Positions 38,207 through 49,564 of a stretch of DNA of 64,000 bases are shown piece by piece (within the stretch, counting starts at the first letter, position 1; every line of letters starts with the position of its first letter). Origin of the DNA: Iris pallida (Eukaryota; Streptophyta; Magnoliopsida; Asparagales; Iridaceae). The notes under the pieces are model-generated. The model was given only the letters and a program-made list of their open reading frames with translations, did not search any database and was not told where the DNA came from. A program made the translations under genes and the position numbers. The stretch is taken from positions 6,411,732 through 6,475,731 of the forward strand of contig JANAVB010009599.1 of assembly GCA_029216955.1 (NCBI GenBank). The letters run 5' to 3'.

Positions 38207-38710
38207 CAGAAACTGATGAGCTTGCTGGGTAACGACGATTCTTCCAACCCTGGCTCTTCAAACTCTGATCGTCTGATGGGTAAGAATTCTTCTGTCCCTT
38301 GGATATTCGATACTGGGGCTACTCTTCATGCGACAGGCTCTCGTGCCTGTTTAGTTGATTGCTTTGAGGGCCCTGTCTGCCCTGTGATTTTGCCTGATGG
38401 GAGCACTATTGAGGCTGTTCTGAGAGGCAAAGTATTTTTGACTGCTTCATTGGTGTTGACGGATGTTCTTTATGTTCCGACATTGACTTGCAATTTGATC
38501 TCTGTCTCCCAATTGATTGGTGCCAGAAATTATGATATGTTATTTACTCCTGATTTGTGTTTTGTTCAGGATCGAAGTACGAGGATGGTGATTGGGACAG
38601 GTGAACAACGGGGTGGACTTTACTTCTTAGGGGAGGTTCCAGCTTCTTTGGCTTCGGTGATCCTGGCATGCAAAGAGAGTGATTTCGAGATTTGGCATGG
38701 TAGACTGTGA
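38207..38710 (+). pseudogene. copia protease and integrase start
   Basis: WIFDTGATLHATG is the retropepsin active site. It continues to the integrase zinc-binding region, where the frame is stopped by TGA at 38708-38710 in the HGRLGHPS motif (Gly codon GGA to TGA). Confidence 0.88.
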
Positions 38711-40024
38711 CATCCTTCAGATAAAGTAATACAGACTTTACCTTTTCTCTCTGGTAGTGGAGTGTTTTCTCATAAGGCTTGTGATATTTGTCATCAAGCT
38801 AAACAGACTCGTGATGCCTTTCCTGATAGTAATAGTCGTGCTTCGAGATGCTTTGAACTTATACACTGTGATCTGTGGGGACCATATAGTGTCCCATCAT
38901 CTAATGGGGCACGATATTTTTTGACTTTGGTGGATGATTTTTCTAGAGCTGTTTGGGTTATTTTATTGACAGATAAGTGTGCTGTTTATTCTGCGTTTCT
39001 TAAATTCATTGCTATGGTGAAGCGTCAGTTTGGGGCTGATATCCGTCGAGTGCGGAGTGACAATGGAACTGAATTTAATTGTTTACGAGATTATTTTTTA
39101 TCTCAAGGTATATTGTTCCAAACATCCTGTGTTGGGACACCTCAACAGAATGGAAGGGTGGAAAGAAAACATCGACATATTTTAAATGTCGCCAGGGCAT
39201 TGCGATTTCAGGGTTCTCTTTCCGTGGATTTTTGGGGAGAATGTGTTCTGGGTGCATGTTATTTGATAAATAGGACCCCTTCTAGTATCTTGCATTTTAA
39301 GTCTCCTTATGAAGTTTTATATGGTTCGGCTCCTTCGTATGATCATTTACGTATTTTTGGTTGTCTGTGCTATGCGTATGATTTGAAATCCCGACATGAT
39401 AAATTTGCTAGCAGGAGCAGAAAATGTATCTTTGTTGGTTATCCACTTGATAAAAAGGGATGGAAACTGTATGATTTGGAGACTGGTGAATTTTTTGTGT
39501 CCCGTGATGTTACTTTTTATGAAAAAGAATTTCCTGGGTGTGGCTCTGCTAGCGAGATGTCTTCTGCGACAAGCCATACATCTGTTGAGGTGCCGGGAGA
39601 CGATATAGAGGCTTTTGGGATAGTGCCGGCTACGGTTGCTGAGGCCGGAGTGGTTGCTGGTGGCTCGGCACCGACTAGCAAGGATGCACAGGTCGATGCA
39701 GAAGTATTGACAGGAGAGTCCGCTGAGGGTGATACGGATACTACTAATGATACAGGGGATACAGTGTTGCCAGAAGTGTCCGACAAGGTAGTATTGGGAA
39801 GAGGTATGAGAAAGAAATCACAGCCAATACGATTACAAGATTTTGTGACGAATGCTGTTCGAAGTAAAAGTCCTCCCCTTTACCACAGTTCATCTGTTCC
39901 CGTCACTTCCTCAGGTACTTCGTATCCTCTAACACAATTTCTAAGTTATGACATATTTACTGCGGGACAAAGAGATTTTCTTGCAGCCATCACTGCAGGT
40001 GTTGAGCCTACTTCATATCGCTAG
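38711..40024 (+). pseudogene. copia integrase
   Basis: Same frame as the upstream protease. CDICHQAKQTR completes the HHCC zinc finger. The DDE catalytic core shows HCDLWGPYSVPS, VDDFSRAVWVILL, VRSDNGTEFN and TPQQNGRVERKHRHI. The GKxxK-like C-terminal part follows (SPYEVLYGSAPSYDHLRIFG, KCIFVGYPLDKKGWKLYD). It is stopped by TAG at 40022-40024 (Gln CAG to TAG), after which the frame continues into RT. Confidence 0.9.
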
Positions 40025-40684
40025 GCCTCGCGAGATTCAGGCTGGCGCGCGGCTATGCAAACTGAAATACAGGCTCTGGAAGATAATGGGACATGGAGTC
40101 TTGTCGATTTGCCTCCTGGAAAGAAAGTATTGGAAAGTAGATGGGTGTACAAAATAAAGTACAAATCTGACGGCAGTGTTGAGCGCTTAAAGGCACGGCT
40201 AGTTGTGTTTGGTAACCATCAGGTTGAGGGGATCGACTATTCAGAAACATTTGCCCCGGTAGCTAAGATGCCTACAGTTCGGACGTTCTTGGCTGTTGCA
40301 GCTGTGAAAGGTTGGACTTTGCACCAGATGGATGTGCACAATGCTTTTCTTCATGGTGATCTGACAGAAGAAGTATATATGAAGTTGCCGCCAGGTTTTT
40401 CGCATGGTGAACCCAACAAAGTGTGTCGCCTGCGTAAGTCTCTATATGGATTGAAACAGACACCACGTTGTTGGTTCGCTAAGCTTACTGCTTCTCTGAT
40501 ATCCTATGGATTTATTCAATCACATTCCGATTATTCCCTTTTCTCTTTTTTTAAGGGGAAGATAGAGTTGCATGTTTTGATCTATGTGGATGATATGATT
40601 GTGTCTGGTAATGACACATGTGCTTTAGATGCTTTCAAAAAGTACCTTAGTTCTTGCTTTCACATGAAGGACCTTGCATGTTGA
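40025..40684 (+). pseudogene. copia reverse transcriptase
   Basis: GWRAAMQTEIQALEDNGTW, SRWVYKIKYKSDGSVERLKA, FAPVAKMPTVRTFLAVAA, LHQMDVHNAFLHGDLTEEVY, LYGLKQTPRCWFAKL and the catalytic YVDDMIVSGND are all present. A frameshift near 40675 (KDLG/LKYFLG junction) shifts the continuation into another frame (40676-41145). Confidence 0.92.
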
Positions 40685-41539
40685 AGTACTTTCTTGGCAT
40701 AGAGGTGGCTCGGAGTGCGGAAGGAATTTCCTTGTGTCAAAGGAAGTATGCTTTGGACATCATTTCAGAATGCGGTTTGATGGGGTCTCGCCCTGCTGGT
40801 TTTCCCATGGAGCCCAATCACAAGCTGGCAGAATCGACTAGTCCGAGGATGGCGGATGCAGAGACTTATCGGAGGCTGGTTGGGAGGTTGATTTATCTAT
40901 CATTTACTCGCCCTGACTTGGCCTATGCCGTGCATATCTTGTCTCAATTCTTACAGGAGCCTCGACAAGATCATTGGCATGCTGCTTTGAGAGTTGTCAG
41001 ATATCTCAAAAATGCACCAGGACAGGGTATTCTTTTGAAAGCTGATTGTGATCTCCGTCTTTCTGGTTGGTGTGATTCCGACTGGGCAAGTTGTCCCTTG
41101 ACTCGTCGCTCTGTTACAGGCTGGTTGGTGTTTCTGGGGGGGGTCTCCTATTTCTTGGAAGACCAAGAAGCAATCAACTGTTTCCCGATCTTCCGCTGAA
41201 GCTGAATACCGATCTCTTGTTGCGCTTGTTTGTGAGTTGAAATGGTTGAAGGAGTTATTGGTGTGTTTGGGCGTTCGTCAGGAGTCTGCTATGTCGGTGT
41301 ATTGTGACAGTCAGTCAGCCCTGCACCTGGCTCAGAACCCGGTATTTCATGAGCGCAGTAAGCATATTGAGGTGGATTTGCATTTTGTTCGCGATGCTAT
41401 TAGAGATGGCACCGTCATAGCCTCGCATATTCCTACTTCTTCTCAACTGGCTGACATCTTCACCAAGCCCCTTGGAAAGCAAGTGTTTGATTCTTTCCTT
41501 CCCAAGTTGGGCATTTGTGACTTGCATGCTCCAACTTGA
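40676..41539 (+). pseudogene. copia RT connection and RNase H
   Basis: LKYFLGIEVARSAEGISL, YRRLVGRLIYLSFTRPDLAY and WCDSDWASCPLTRRSVTGW precede an over-long G run at 41138-41145 that shifts the frame. In the restored frame SSAEAEYRSL and, at 41237-41539, CDSQSALHLAQNPVFHERSK and HIPTSSQLADIFTKPLG finish RNase H and the pol C-terminus. Confidence 0.9.
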
Positions 41540-41547
41540 GGGGGGGG

Positions 41548-41661
41548 TGTTAGATTATATTGGTAAAGTAAATATGGCCCATACCCATAAGCCCAAATGT
41601 AGACACTATATATATTGTAACAAACCCTAGCAATGAGAATAAGGCATTATTATTTCCTACA
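41548..41661 (+). repeat. 3' LTR (114 bp) of the Ale-type copia
   Basis: Preceded by the polypurine tract TTGAGGGGGGGG (41536-41547). It differs from the 5' LTR by A for T in GGTAAAGTAAA and T for C in GAGAATAAGG. Confidence 0.95.
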
Positions 41662-41666
41662 ATATA

Positions 41667-41902
41667 ACATCCAGAGAGATATCCGAGTTCCAGAGAACCA
41701 GAAGACCACCTGATTTACCAATGGATGAGACTGTTATGCTATGATCGAATCCCAGAGTGGATGTGAGGGAAGTTGCAAGAGTTGACGAGCACCTAGTCTC
41801 AGATAGGAAAGAGATACAAGGTCTAGTTGCACGGAGAAATGATTGAAGAGTACGAATTGTCGGGTCATTCCTCAAACCCCGACAATTCCATGATAGAATC
41901 AT
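41667..41902 (-). pseudogene. LINE endonuclease N-terminus
   Basis: Starts MILSWNCRGLRNDPTI, the canonical start of plant LINE ORF2, followed by FLSETRCSS, which contains the catalytic Glu. It continues at 36277 beyond the copia insertion. Confidence 0.9.
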
Positions 41903-42149
41903 TTGATTTGCGGCTGTTGAAGGCCAGCCGCCGCCTTTTCTTCAACCTGAGATTATTTGATTTCTTTGAAGGACGTGGGATAATATCACTGGAACTATCT
42001 TCCAAGAGAAGAAGGGCTGTTCGTTTAAGGGAGGAGCTGGAGTACGAACTGGAAGAAGAAGGAATAGTAGGATCTCTGGGAAATCTCTTCCAGTGTTTAG
42101 TGGAGGAGAGTGTCAAGTTCGTAGAAGAATTGGACATGGAACTCAGGAG

Positions 42150-42197
<48 letters not shown>

Positions 42198-43125
42198 AGC
42201 TAAAAAGCATTGCAGAGCCAATGCTAGATTGATCCTCAGAGAATGTAGAAGATGGTATAGACTGGTAGAGTGTAGGTGAATGGGGTGATTCTATGAGTTC
42301 ACAATTTGATTTGGGATCTGACGATGGTGTACTCTCGGTGCTGGAGTGTGAGGAGGAAGAGTGAAGAAGACTAGAGTTGAAACAAGTTGTAGAAATACTG
42401 GTGAGCTCAAGTTCATTGTTGTGGGGCGATTTTGTTTCATAAGGAACAGAAATAGGAACATGTGGTAATGTATCAAACGGCAGAGGAAAATCAGTGGGAT
42501 TTATTGATGTGCCAGGTAGAGAGTCTACACAGTTACTCAAAGGAATGGTGGATTTAATAATGACAGTTACAGGCTTGGAGGAAGGTGGAGTAAGCGTAGG
42601 CATGATTGTAGGAGCATGATTGTGGCAGTTTTTGAGGGTAGACCCTGCCGTTCAGGAAGCTCACGGTAACTGTCACCGGAATATTGGACTTTAGGGTAGA
42701 AGCAGATTTGATTATCTTGGAGCCATTCAGATCTTCATAATTGGATTGGCGGGCAGTATCTGTTGTAACAGAGTCGATGACCATTGCATTACTGTTTGGG
42801 ATCGAGGAGGACCTTGCTTTGGGCCTCAACTCTGCAGCATTGATATTCTGCTATTGAAGAGTGTTGTCCGGCATAGTAGAACCCTCGTTACCAACACTAA
42901 TCTTCATAGATTTCTTTAATTTTGCTGCATGATTACTGCATATTGAAAGATCCAGTCTTTTGTTTATATGATCTTTCTTATCATTCGTCCAACTATCATC
43001 TATCATGGACTCATCCTTCTTGTGTTCTTTGCACCTCTGAACACCATGACCGAAGGGATTCCACAGAATTGACAGAATTTTGTCAATCTTTCATATTTGA
43101 GATCAACTGTACAATAAGAGTTGCA
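41903..43125 (-). pseudogene. LINE ORF1 remnant with zinc knuckle
   Basis: A Ser/Thr/Pro-rich region (42200-42830) precedes ORF2. Upstream, minus-strand 43000-43110 reads KYERLTKFCQFCGIPFGHGV followed by QRCKEHKK, a degenerate CCHC knuckle of the plant LINE ORF1 (zf-CCHC_4) type. The upstream DUF4283 part is missing, so the insertion is probably truncated here. At least three frame changes are present. Confidence 0.65.
42153..42196. repeat. poly-G run, 44 bp
   Basis: The longest G/C homopolymer of the window, in the LINE ORF1 region just before ORF2 (poly-Pro on the coding strand). Confidence 0.85.
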
Positions 43126-43299
43126 ATCAAACTAAAGAAATCCAAATAACCGAAAATCCAGGTTTTTCACCTTCACGTGGTTGGGTATTCCAATAAGAAA
43201 TGTGCTAGAAATATCACTTGTTAATTTGTCCAAAATATATACGTCAATACACAAATTATCATGATATTGGTAATAGTAATATTGCAGGGCAAACAAATG

Positions 43300-44104
43300 T
43301 TGGTATTACAATGCACTAGCTATAGTATTGATTTTCTTCTTATAGACATAAGCTCTGGCAAATAACAAGTAGACGATCAGCCCTATAGAACTCAGTCCAG
43401 CGAGAAGCCAATAGAAGTAATCGAGATGTGCGCGGTTTAGGTTGTTAGAGAACCAGCTCTCGCCTCTTCTTGTGGTTACTTCATTTATTACTGACACAAG
43501 AAGCTGCTAATGAAGCTTCCGATACCTAGAATACTGAGATAGAGAGCTAGGCCAAGGCTCCTCAGAGTATCAGGAACCTGATCGTAGAAAAACTCCTGCA
43601 GGCCAACCATTGTGAACGAATCGGCCAAGCCATAGAGAATGTACTGAGGAACAGCCACCATACGCTCATGGGAACGGCTTGATTCGGCTGGTCAATCAAC
43701 CTGATCTGCTCGCAATCTTCAGCCTCTTCGTCTCGACTAGAGCTGCTACCACCATAGATACCATCGAAAAAAGCGATTCCAGTACCAATCCTCTGCAGGA
43801 TGGTGAAACCTGATGGATTTTTGGAAAATCTTCTGGCTACTGGGACAAGAACACGATCGTAGATGGGCATGAAGGTGACTATGGTGAGGCAGATCAAGCT
43901 CTGAAGCGATGCGGGTGGTATTTTGAAGCTCGAACCGATCCCTGTCCATGGTGCTTCCTTGCTTGGTAAACAAGGTTGATGATTGGGCAAAGACGGTAGC
44001 AAATACTAAGCAGGTTGCCCATATTGGAAACAGTCGGAGTACACTCCTGGCTCTTCTAGCTGTCCAATGCTCGGAATGCTGCCATTTTCTTCTAGCCTAC
44101 ACAA
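43300..44104 (-). pseudogene. NPF/PTR (POT) family transporter, 3' exon, frameshifted
   Basis: NPF proteins are plasma- or vacuolar-membrane proton-coupled carriers of nitrate, peptides and other solutes. Recognisable blocks in order: [87 protein letters not shown] and FSNNLNRAHLDYFYWLLAGL. The blocks lie in at least three frames; I count about six single- or double-base indels (near 44055, 43950, 43768, 43690, 43655 and 43490). An acceptor-like TGTAG lies at 44105. Partner exon at 57513-58027. Confidence 0.85.
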
Positions 44105-44513
44105 TAGCAAAATATGATCACCTAAACAAAATAAGGCCAAGTTACCACAACTCTCAATAGTTGAATAATTAGTAGTGACAAGTCCATTGATCTCGATTTT
44201 AGCCCTGATCAGTACCATTGATTTTATTTTAGTTTTGCCCTCGGGATCACTGATTCTTCTTTCCTGATATTAACATCACTGCAGCAGGTGTTCGGTACTG
44301 TCTCATCTGTTTATGTTCAATTATATTTTATGAAGATGAAACTATTTGCAGGAAAAAAGAAAAGCTAAGGAAATATTGATGATAGGAGTTATAGAGAACT
44401 CTGTCCAGTGTCCATGTGGAACTAGTGGCTTGTGCTAGCTAAGTTGACAGTAGACCATGAATTTGAAGGATATGCCATAGGAAACATAGAGATTCAGATA
44501 ATATTAGAAACTA
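44105..44513. other. start of the NPF intron, nothing recognised
   Basis: About 400 bp of intron sequence with no mobile-element signature. Confidence 0.4.
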
Positions 44514-44674
44514 TGTTGCTCGAATAGAGGCATGGTTACAGGTAAGGACACGATACGGATAAGGAATACAAATATTTTTAGCTACAATATAGTTAGTTAT
44601 ATGCATGAACAGGGACATGGATACTAGTATGGACACGATAGAGATAGAGACCTTTTTCCCGTGTCTGTGCAACA
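44514..44674. mobile_element. possible short MITE (161 bp)
   Basis: Ends TGTTGCTCGAA and ...GTCTGTGCAACA, inverted at the outer TGTTGC/GCAACA, with internal GGACACGAT repeats in the same orientation. This resembles abundant plant MITEs with TGTTGCTCGG termini. The TSD (perhaps TA) is not certain. Confidence 0.4.
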
Positions 44675-44749
44675 TATATTAGGAACAACCAAAAGAATAA
44701 GGAGAAAAAGCAAACGAGCATAGTTTCAATAAATCTGGGTATATCATGT

Positions 44750-45690
44750 GGAGAGGTGATTCGGAAAGTACTAGTGGAGGTTCCCAGGGATGAGGCTACT
44801 GTACCATCTCAAGCTATGCTGGTAGAAGTTGCGGCTACGACACTGAGAGTTCGTGTGGAGGATGATGATGTAATTCCTCCAAATGTTTGCCTAGTGTGCT
44901 GTCCCCTCGGGCCAACAAGTGTGTCCTTGGGGCTGGCTTGGATGGAGAGAAATTGTAGTTGAAACTTGAAAGGTAAAATGAGACAATTCATCCAAATGAT
45001 TTGCCTAACAATGGCATGGTCAACCAGGAGAGGGACACGGCTATAGTTGGGATGTCCTACCCAACCAAGGAGAAGGAGAAGGCTGCTCCAGTTGGTTGCA
45101 GATACCAGCATCATCCCCCAGGAAGGGTCGGACTTGAAAACCAGCACAAAGGTGAATTTGATCCACCACTGCGGCAAGTCCAAAGTAAGGAGCTCCATTC
45201 AAGGGTTGGGCTACAACCTCCAGCCAAATATCTAGTTCCAGCCTCTATCACGGAGGATGAAGATGAAGAGATTGAGGAATAGGCTTCTGACCAGGATGCA
45301 ATTACATGATTTTTTGAGACAAATTGGAGACACTAGATGTGTCCTGTGTAATACCAGTGTGGAGACGAGGGATATGTATTCCTCCAATGTGGGCTTTCCG
45401 ACTATGGGATCCCATTAGAAATAAAATGGGAATTCGGGAGTGTAGGACCACGACAATTTGATGGGTGATGGAGGAGGTTATCGGGTTGAAGTATCTTCCT
45501 TCTAAGGAGTTTCAGGTTCTGTGCATTGCCTTTACAACTGTGGTTGAGCGTAATAGGAGAAGCTTTGAGGGTCCCAAAGGAGCCTACTAGGATACTGCAT
45601 AATCGGAGTAAGGTTGGACTTATGTATTCGGGTGGGTGTATTTGTTTATGATATCTATAAAATTACCTTTTGAAAAGAAAAAAAAGTTGG
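44750..45690 (+). mobile_element. degenerate LINE 3' end
   Basis: At 45280-45350 the plus strand reads RLLTRMQLHDFLRQIG followed by CVLCNTSVETRD, the zf-RVT signature. At about 45535-45570 it reads VVERNRRSFEG, the usual end of that domain. An A-rich tail lies at 45672-45686. The upstream 44750-45280 carries two open stretches with no clear domain; they may be the same element or another repeat. Confidence 0.55.
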
Positions 45691-46826
45691 AGATTGTAAA
45701 TATTATAAATCCAAAAAAGTGTCACATGAAACCTCCATACTCTAATACACCTGTCCTGACTCAGCATGTACTGGCTATTCTACTTACCCTCCTCAGCCTC
45801 AAGACTCACAACTCAAGTACATAAGTATTTATTCACACCATTGGTAACTCGTGTACTTGTTCGAAGCAGCAGAATAGCTAGCTGAACTGTCCTGCATTTC
45901 TTTTAATCTGTTGTTCTTAATAATCCGCTCTTTCTCAGCACTCTGAATAAGTTGGATTCATTCTGGATCATCCGTGACCAGTAGTTAATTCGCTCCTTCA
46001 TCCTTCTCAGTAACTTCCTCAACTCTATCATCTAGTCTGTGACGGATGTCGCTTCTCCTCCTGGCCTTACTAGGGAGTGGAGCACAGCCTGGTAGACCAG
46101 CTCAGGCTCCGCCATGACAGGTCTCATCGAAGGTAGAGACCAATTTGGAGGTTGGGGCCTCCTTTGTTAATATGGTCGGACATGTCAGAGGAACTCCCCT
46201 AAAATCCGACCCGAGGTCATCCTCTCATGTGGCTTCTGCCACATTCTCCCCCCTTTAGACATGCCTATATTAGGCATCCCATTGGGTGAATGATAGGTTA
46301 GGGGCTCCGGTCGCTGGTGACCACCAACCGACCATTAAAGAGCCAAGTCCCCTACACGAGCACGTAATCTAAATCTTTGTCCAGGAAAAACTCACAGAAG
46401 AATACGCTGTTCTACCTTGAAAAAAACATCGAGTTGTCCTTCTAGCCCCATGTCTGCCTTGCAAACGCGGCAATGTTGGATTAGGTGGGTCGGGACCAAC
46501 CATATCCAACATGGTGTTCTTCCATCGGGACACAACAGGATACTTTCTTCTTCTGGCCACCCGAACCCGTCCTTCTCGCATCTGTCCTGGTGGATAGAGT
46601 ATCTCCTGCCGACCCAGATCATCCTGAGGCGACTCTATCCTCCCTTCAGAACCATTGAGATCAAGATTTTCTCCGAAACCCTAATCATGCTACCGTCACC
46701 ATATGATGGAGCCTATATAAAATATATACACACACACTCAAGCACTCAAGAATCCTGTTAAATATATCTGCGACGAGAAAACCTTAACCCTTACCACAAA
46801 CTTACATTCACTACATTGTAAATAAA
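45691..46826. other. unassigned intron sequence, LTR-like in part
   Basis: No coding region supported. 46690-46760 has CCTATATAAAATATATACAC followed by a leader-like stretch, which would fit an LTR promoter, but no LTR boundaries or partner were found. Confidence 0.35.
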
Positions 46827-48290
46827 TTATACAAAAGTCAACCAACAATCAAACCACAAAATGTGGCTATGGTAAACTTTTTGAATTCCCTTGGTAGTCT
46901 GAGGGCTCACTCGTAATGGAGTCGACGTCTTACGGGAGGAGTTCTCCAAACTCCCCCTTTGCTTAGCCAACACTTCCATCTCCTTCACCATACTGGGTTG
47001 CATATGGCGAGCTCTCGACCCTACCCACCCCCCCCCCCCCCCCCCCCCCCCCGCGCCGTTCTTTTGTGTCTCATCTACTCCATTCTGAACAACTGTAATA
47101 CCCGAACATCCTCTCGCTAGCCCCGTCTCTAGCTGCAACATGTCTTCATCCCTCACATAATTCGCCATTTAGCATCAATTAGTCTGATCCCTCCCTAGAT
47201 CCCTAAAGTTTCGATGCTCGATAATATGTTTCTCGCATTAGGAACTGCTATTCCCGTCCCTTGAGTTGTGTCCAGACCTTGACTTTTATCATCTTCGCCA
47301 TTTCTGGGCTGGGTCCTGGTTAGTATATCTTCAACATTCGTCGCTTCTCCCCCTGTAGTATTCTCCGCTGATGAGGGAGCACTGCATTGACTACAAATAT
47401 GCCCAAAACAGTTGCATGCTGAACATGTCGGTGGACACATTCATATTCCACGCCCTTCTCTATCCAGATCCCACTAGGCAAGAGGAGATTTATCTTCCTG
47501 GTAGGGTGGTTGTGGCTTGGATCTCCACAAAGACCATGGCGACTCTGGTGAACGATAAGTGTTGCCTACGCATCGTAATAATCCGTCTGCAGAGGAGTAC
47601 CCACTAAGCTAGCCATCTTCATAATTGAAAACGTACTACAAAGCTATGGAGAAAGCCATGAAAACATAATCCATACAGGACAGTCAATGACCTACCCCTT
47701 TCAAAATTGTAGATGGTTTCCACACCAGCAGACTGCCATCAAACGCCATGGTCTGATCTCTAAAATTCATGACAAGCCCTCAGTAATGTGAATTTGATAA
47801 AATAAAACCCATTTCCCTTGAAAGATTTCCATACCTCCCTTTGGTTTCCATTCTAGCTTCGCATAGGCTAGCAGATTATTATAGTACGACTTGGGCCCCA
47901 TAACTAGAACCAGGGTAGTCCATGAGATTGGAAAAATGGCAGCGTAACTACTTATTATAATCGTCTGGAAGGCACCTTTTCTTGTTTTTTTCCTACAGTT
48001 ATTGCTTTATGAAGATCGGTTCTTGGTGTAGTCCCGGGTATCTAGCCTCCTCGCCCGCTTACACTTTGGTACTTTGTTTGCTTCTTATAGTCAAATGGTT
48101 CGCTTGAATTGAAGTAGTGCCTTTTGAATATGAGTGGGGCTTCTAGTGACGCGTTCGTGGAGCCAAACCGAAGGAAGAGCAAAAGGAAGGTTGGGTGCTT
48201 GTGGGGCGAGGCCATCTGGCCTCGAATAGGAGGGGTCCTCGAGAACTGAAACACTATTACACAATGACGCCTATGACACCGGGAAGGAGC
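46827..48290 (-). pseudogene. LINE ORF1 remnant (DUF4283 and zinc knuckle)
   Basis: Minus-strand 47600-47900 shows pieces of the DUF4283 domain (AYAKLEWKPKGGMEIFQG, then after a frame change MASLVGTPLQTDYYDA). 47390-47440 encodes the knuckle MCPPTCSACNCFGHICSQCS. Frames are broken repeatedly and a 25-bp C run interrupts 47028-47052. No ORF2 follows; the downstream edge is near 46830. Confidence 0.6.
47028..47052. repeat. poly-C run, 25 bp
   Basis: Lies within the LINE ORF1 remnant (poly-Gly on its coding strand). Confidence 0.85.
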
Positions 48291-48296
48291 AGGAAA

Positions 48297-48713
48297 CAAG
48301 GTTCTAAATGGCGGTAGGCGGGTGCGCGGCGGAGTCCGCCTACCGCCTGGGCACCGTCTAAGTGGTCGTTACATTTTGAACATTTTTTTACTATTTTACC
48401 ACTGTTTTCTGCATAATATTGCATATTTTTAAGGGTGTTCCATGCATAACTAAGTTGTAGAACGAAGATTTACAAAGTTTTAGTTTTGTAAGAGAAGAAC
48501 CATAGGCCCATCATGCTTATAAACCTTTTTGGCCTAAATATATTGTTAGGTATTGCTCCGCCTAGGCGCCCGCCTACGCCGCCTCATCTCCGCCTATGCC
48601 GCCAACCTCCGTTGGCCGCCTACTCCGCCGCCTAACCGAAAAGCGGTGCCGAGAGACCGCCTACCACCTAAGCGCAGCCTAGGCGGCCTACGCGACCGAC
48701 ATTTAGAACACTG
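48297..48713. mobile_element. hAT-type MITE, 417 bp
   Basis: Ends CAAGGTTCTAAATGGCGG and, inverted, CAGTGTTCTAAATGTCGG. Flanked by an 8-bp duplication GC(A/T)GGAAA (48289-48296 and 48714-48721, 7 of 8 identical). Subterminal GGCGG/CCGCC repeats are abundant. The 8-bp TSD and CA-type ends indicate hAT. No coding sequence. Confidence 0.82.
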
Positions 48714-48721
48714 GCTGGAAA

Positions 48722-49085
48722 TTCTTACCGTAGTAGGGAATAAGCGTTCTGGCCGAGTAGTGGACTGCAGGTCGACCACATTTCATGGCGGGTCTTGATG
48801 TCTCCTCGTGCCCACCGCTCTACCTATGCTCGTCCTCTCGCACGGCGTTAACTGTTGACCTTCCAAATGAGTCACTCATGGGATGCCATGTCCTATCCCT
48901 TTTGGCAATTAACTGCATGATGGTTGCCCGTCAGACAATCGGAAGGTGGTCGAGCCTCCTCGCTGACCATATGCATCCCCTATCCCTGCCTCCCTCTTTA
49001 GAGGCCCCATTCTCGATTTCCTGAACAGGAAATCACGTCTTCCTTCTGCCCCTTCGTCTCTCGAATGCGCGAGATAGTCATCCTT
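48722..49085. other. mixed-composition stretch, possibly more LINE ORF1
   Basis: The minus strand is partly open (for example VDLQSTTRPERLFPTTVRIS at 48722-48780, directly abutting the MITE), so the MITE may have inserted into LINE-derived sequence. No domain is recognised. Confidence 0.35.
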
Positions 49086-49111
49086 CCCCCCCCCCCCCCC
49101 CCCCCCCCCCA

Positions 49112-49145
<34 letters not shown>
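49086..49145. repeat. double poly-C run (25 + 32 bp)
   Basis: C25 (49086-49110), AAA, C32 (49114-49145). Confidence 0.85.
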
Positions 49146-49148
<3 letters not shown>

Positions 49149-49154
49149 TCGCAT

Positions 49155-49527
49155 TCGATTCCTTCTCCTACCATATTTCCGCCCAAAGCCTTAGCAGAAC
49201 CGCCCCAAATCGCAATAGTTAACATTTTTAATATATATATATATATATAATATATTATATAATATATTCTCCTTCTTATACGAAAAAAAAATTACGGGAC
49301 ATGTGTACGGAATAGACCAATTTCTACGGAGAGAAAATAACTCAAAAATATCTGGCCATATAAAAATATATGTATGTTTCTTTTCTAAAGTTCTTTCTCT
49401 TTAAAATTTAAATCTCGTTTTTTTTAAAACAAACATTCTCTATCTTCGATTCCTTCTACCATATTTCCGCCCAAAGCCTTAGCAGAAGTGCAGAACCGCC
49501 CCAAATCGCAATGATATTTAGTTAACA

Positions 49528-49564
<37 letters not shown>

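Larger units (their letters stand above)
36283..41661 (+). mobile_element. Ale/Retrofit-type Ty1/copia element with 114-bp LTRs
   Basis: Both LTRs are 114 bp (TGTTAG...CCTACA) and differ at two positions. They are flanked by ATATA at 36278-36282 and 41662-41666. The 5.4-kb element has a PBS directly at the LTR, gag, protease, integrase, RT and RNase H in copia order, and a polypurine tract before the 3' LTR. Very short LTRs and this size fit the Ale lineage. Three in-frame stop codons and at least two frameshifts make it defective. It sits opposite in orientation to the LINE it interrupts. Confidence 0.95.
32350..43125 (-). mobile_element. LINE with RNase H domain, split by a copia insertion
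   Basis: The 3' end is a poly(A) at about 32350-32357 (plus-strand T-run). On the minus strand the order is ORF1 remnant with zinc knuckle (about 43125-41905), endonuclease (41902-41667 continuing at 36277-35290), RT (35280-33725), zf-RVT and RNase H start (33724-32756). The copia element at 36283-41661 interrupts the endonuclease. The LINE is probably 5'-truncated within ORF1, near 43125. Total LINE sequence is about 5.4 kb. Several frameshifts and two long G/C homopolymers disable it. Confidence 0.88.

Noticed and set aside
49065..49250. Poly-Pro frame (and poly-Gly frames on the minus strand)
   Set aside because: Produced by the C25/C32 runs.
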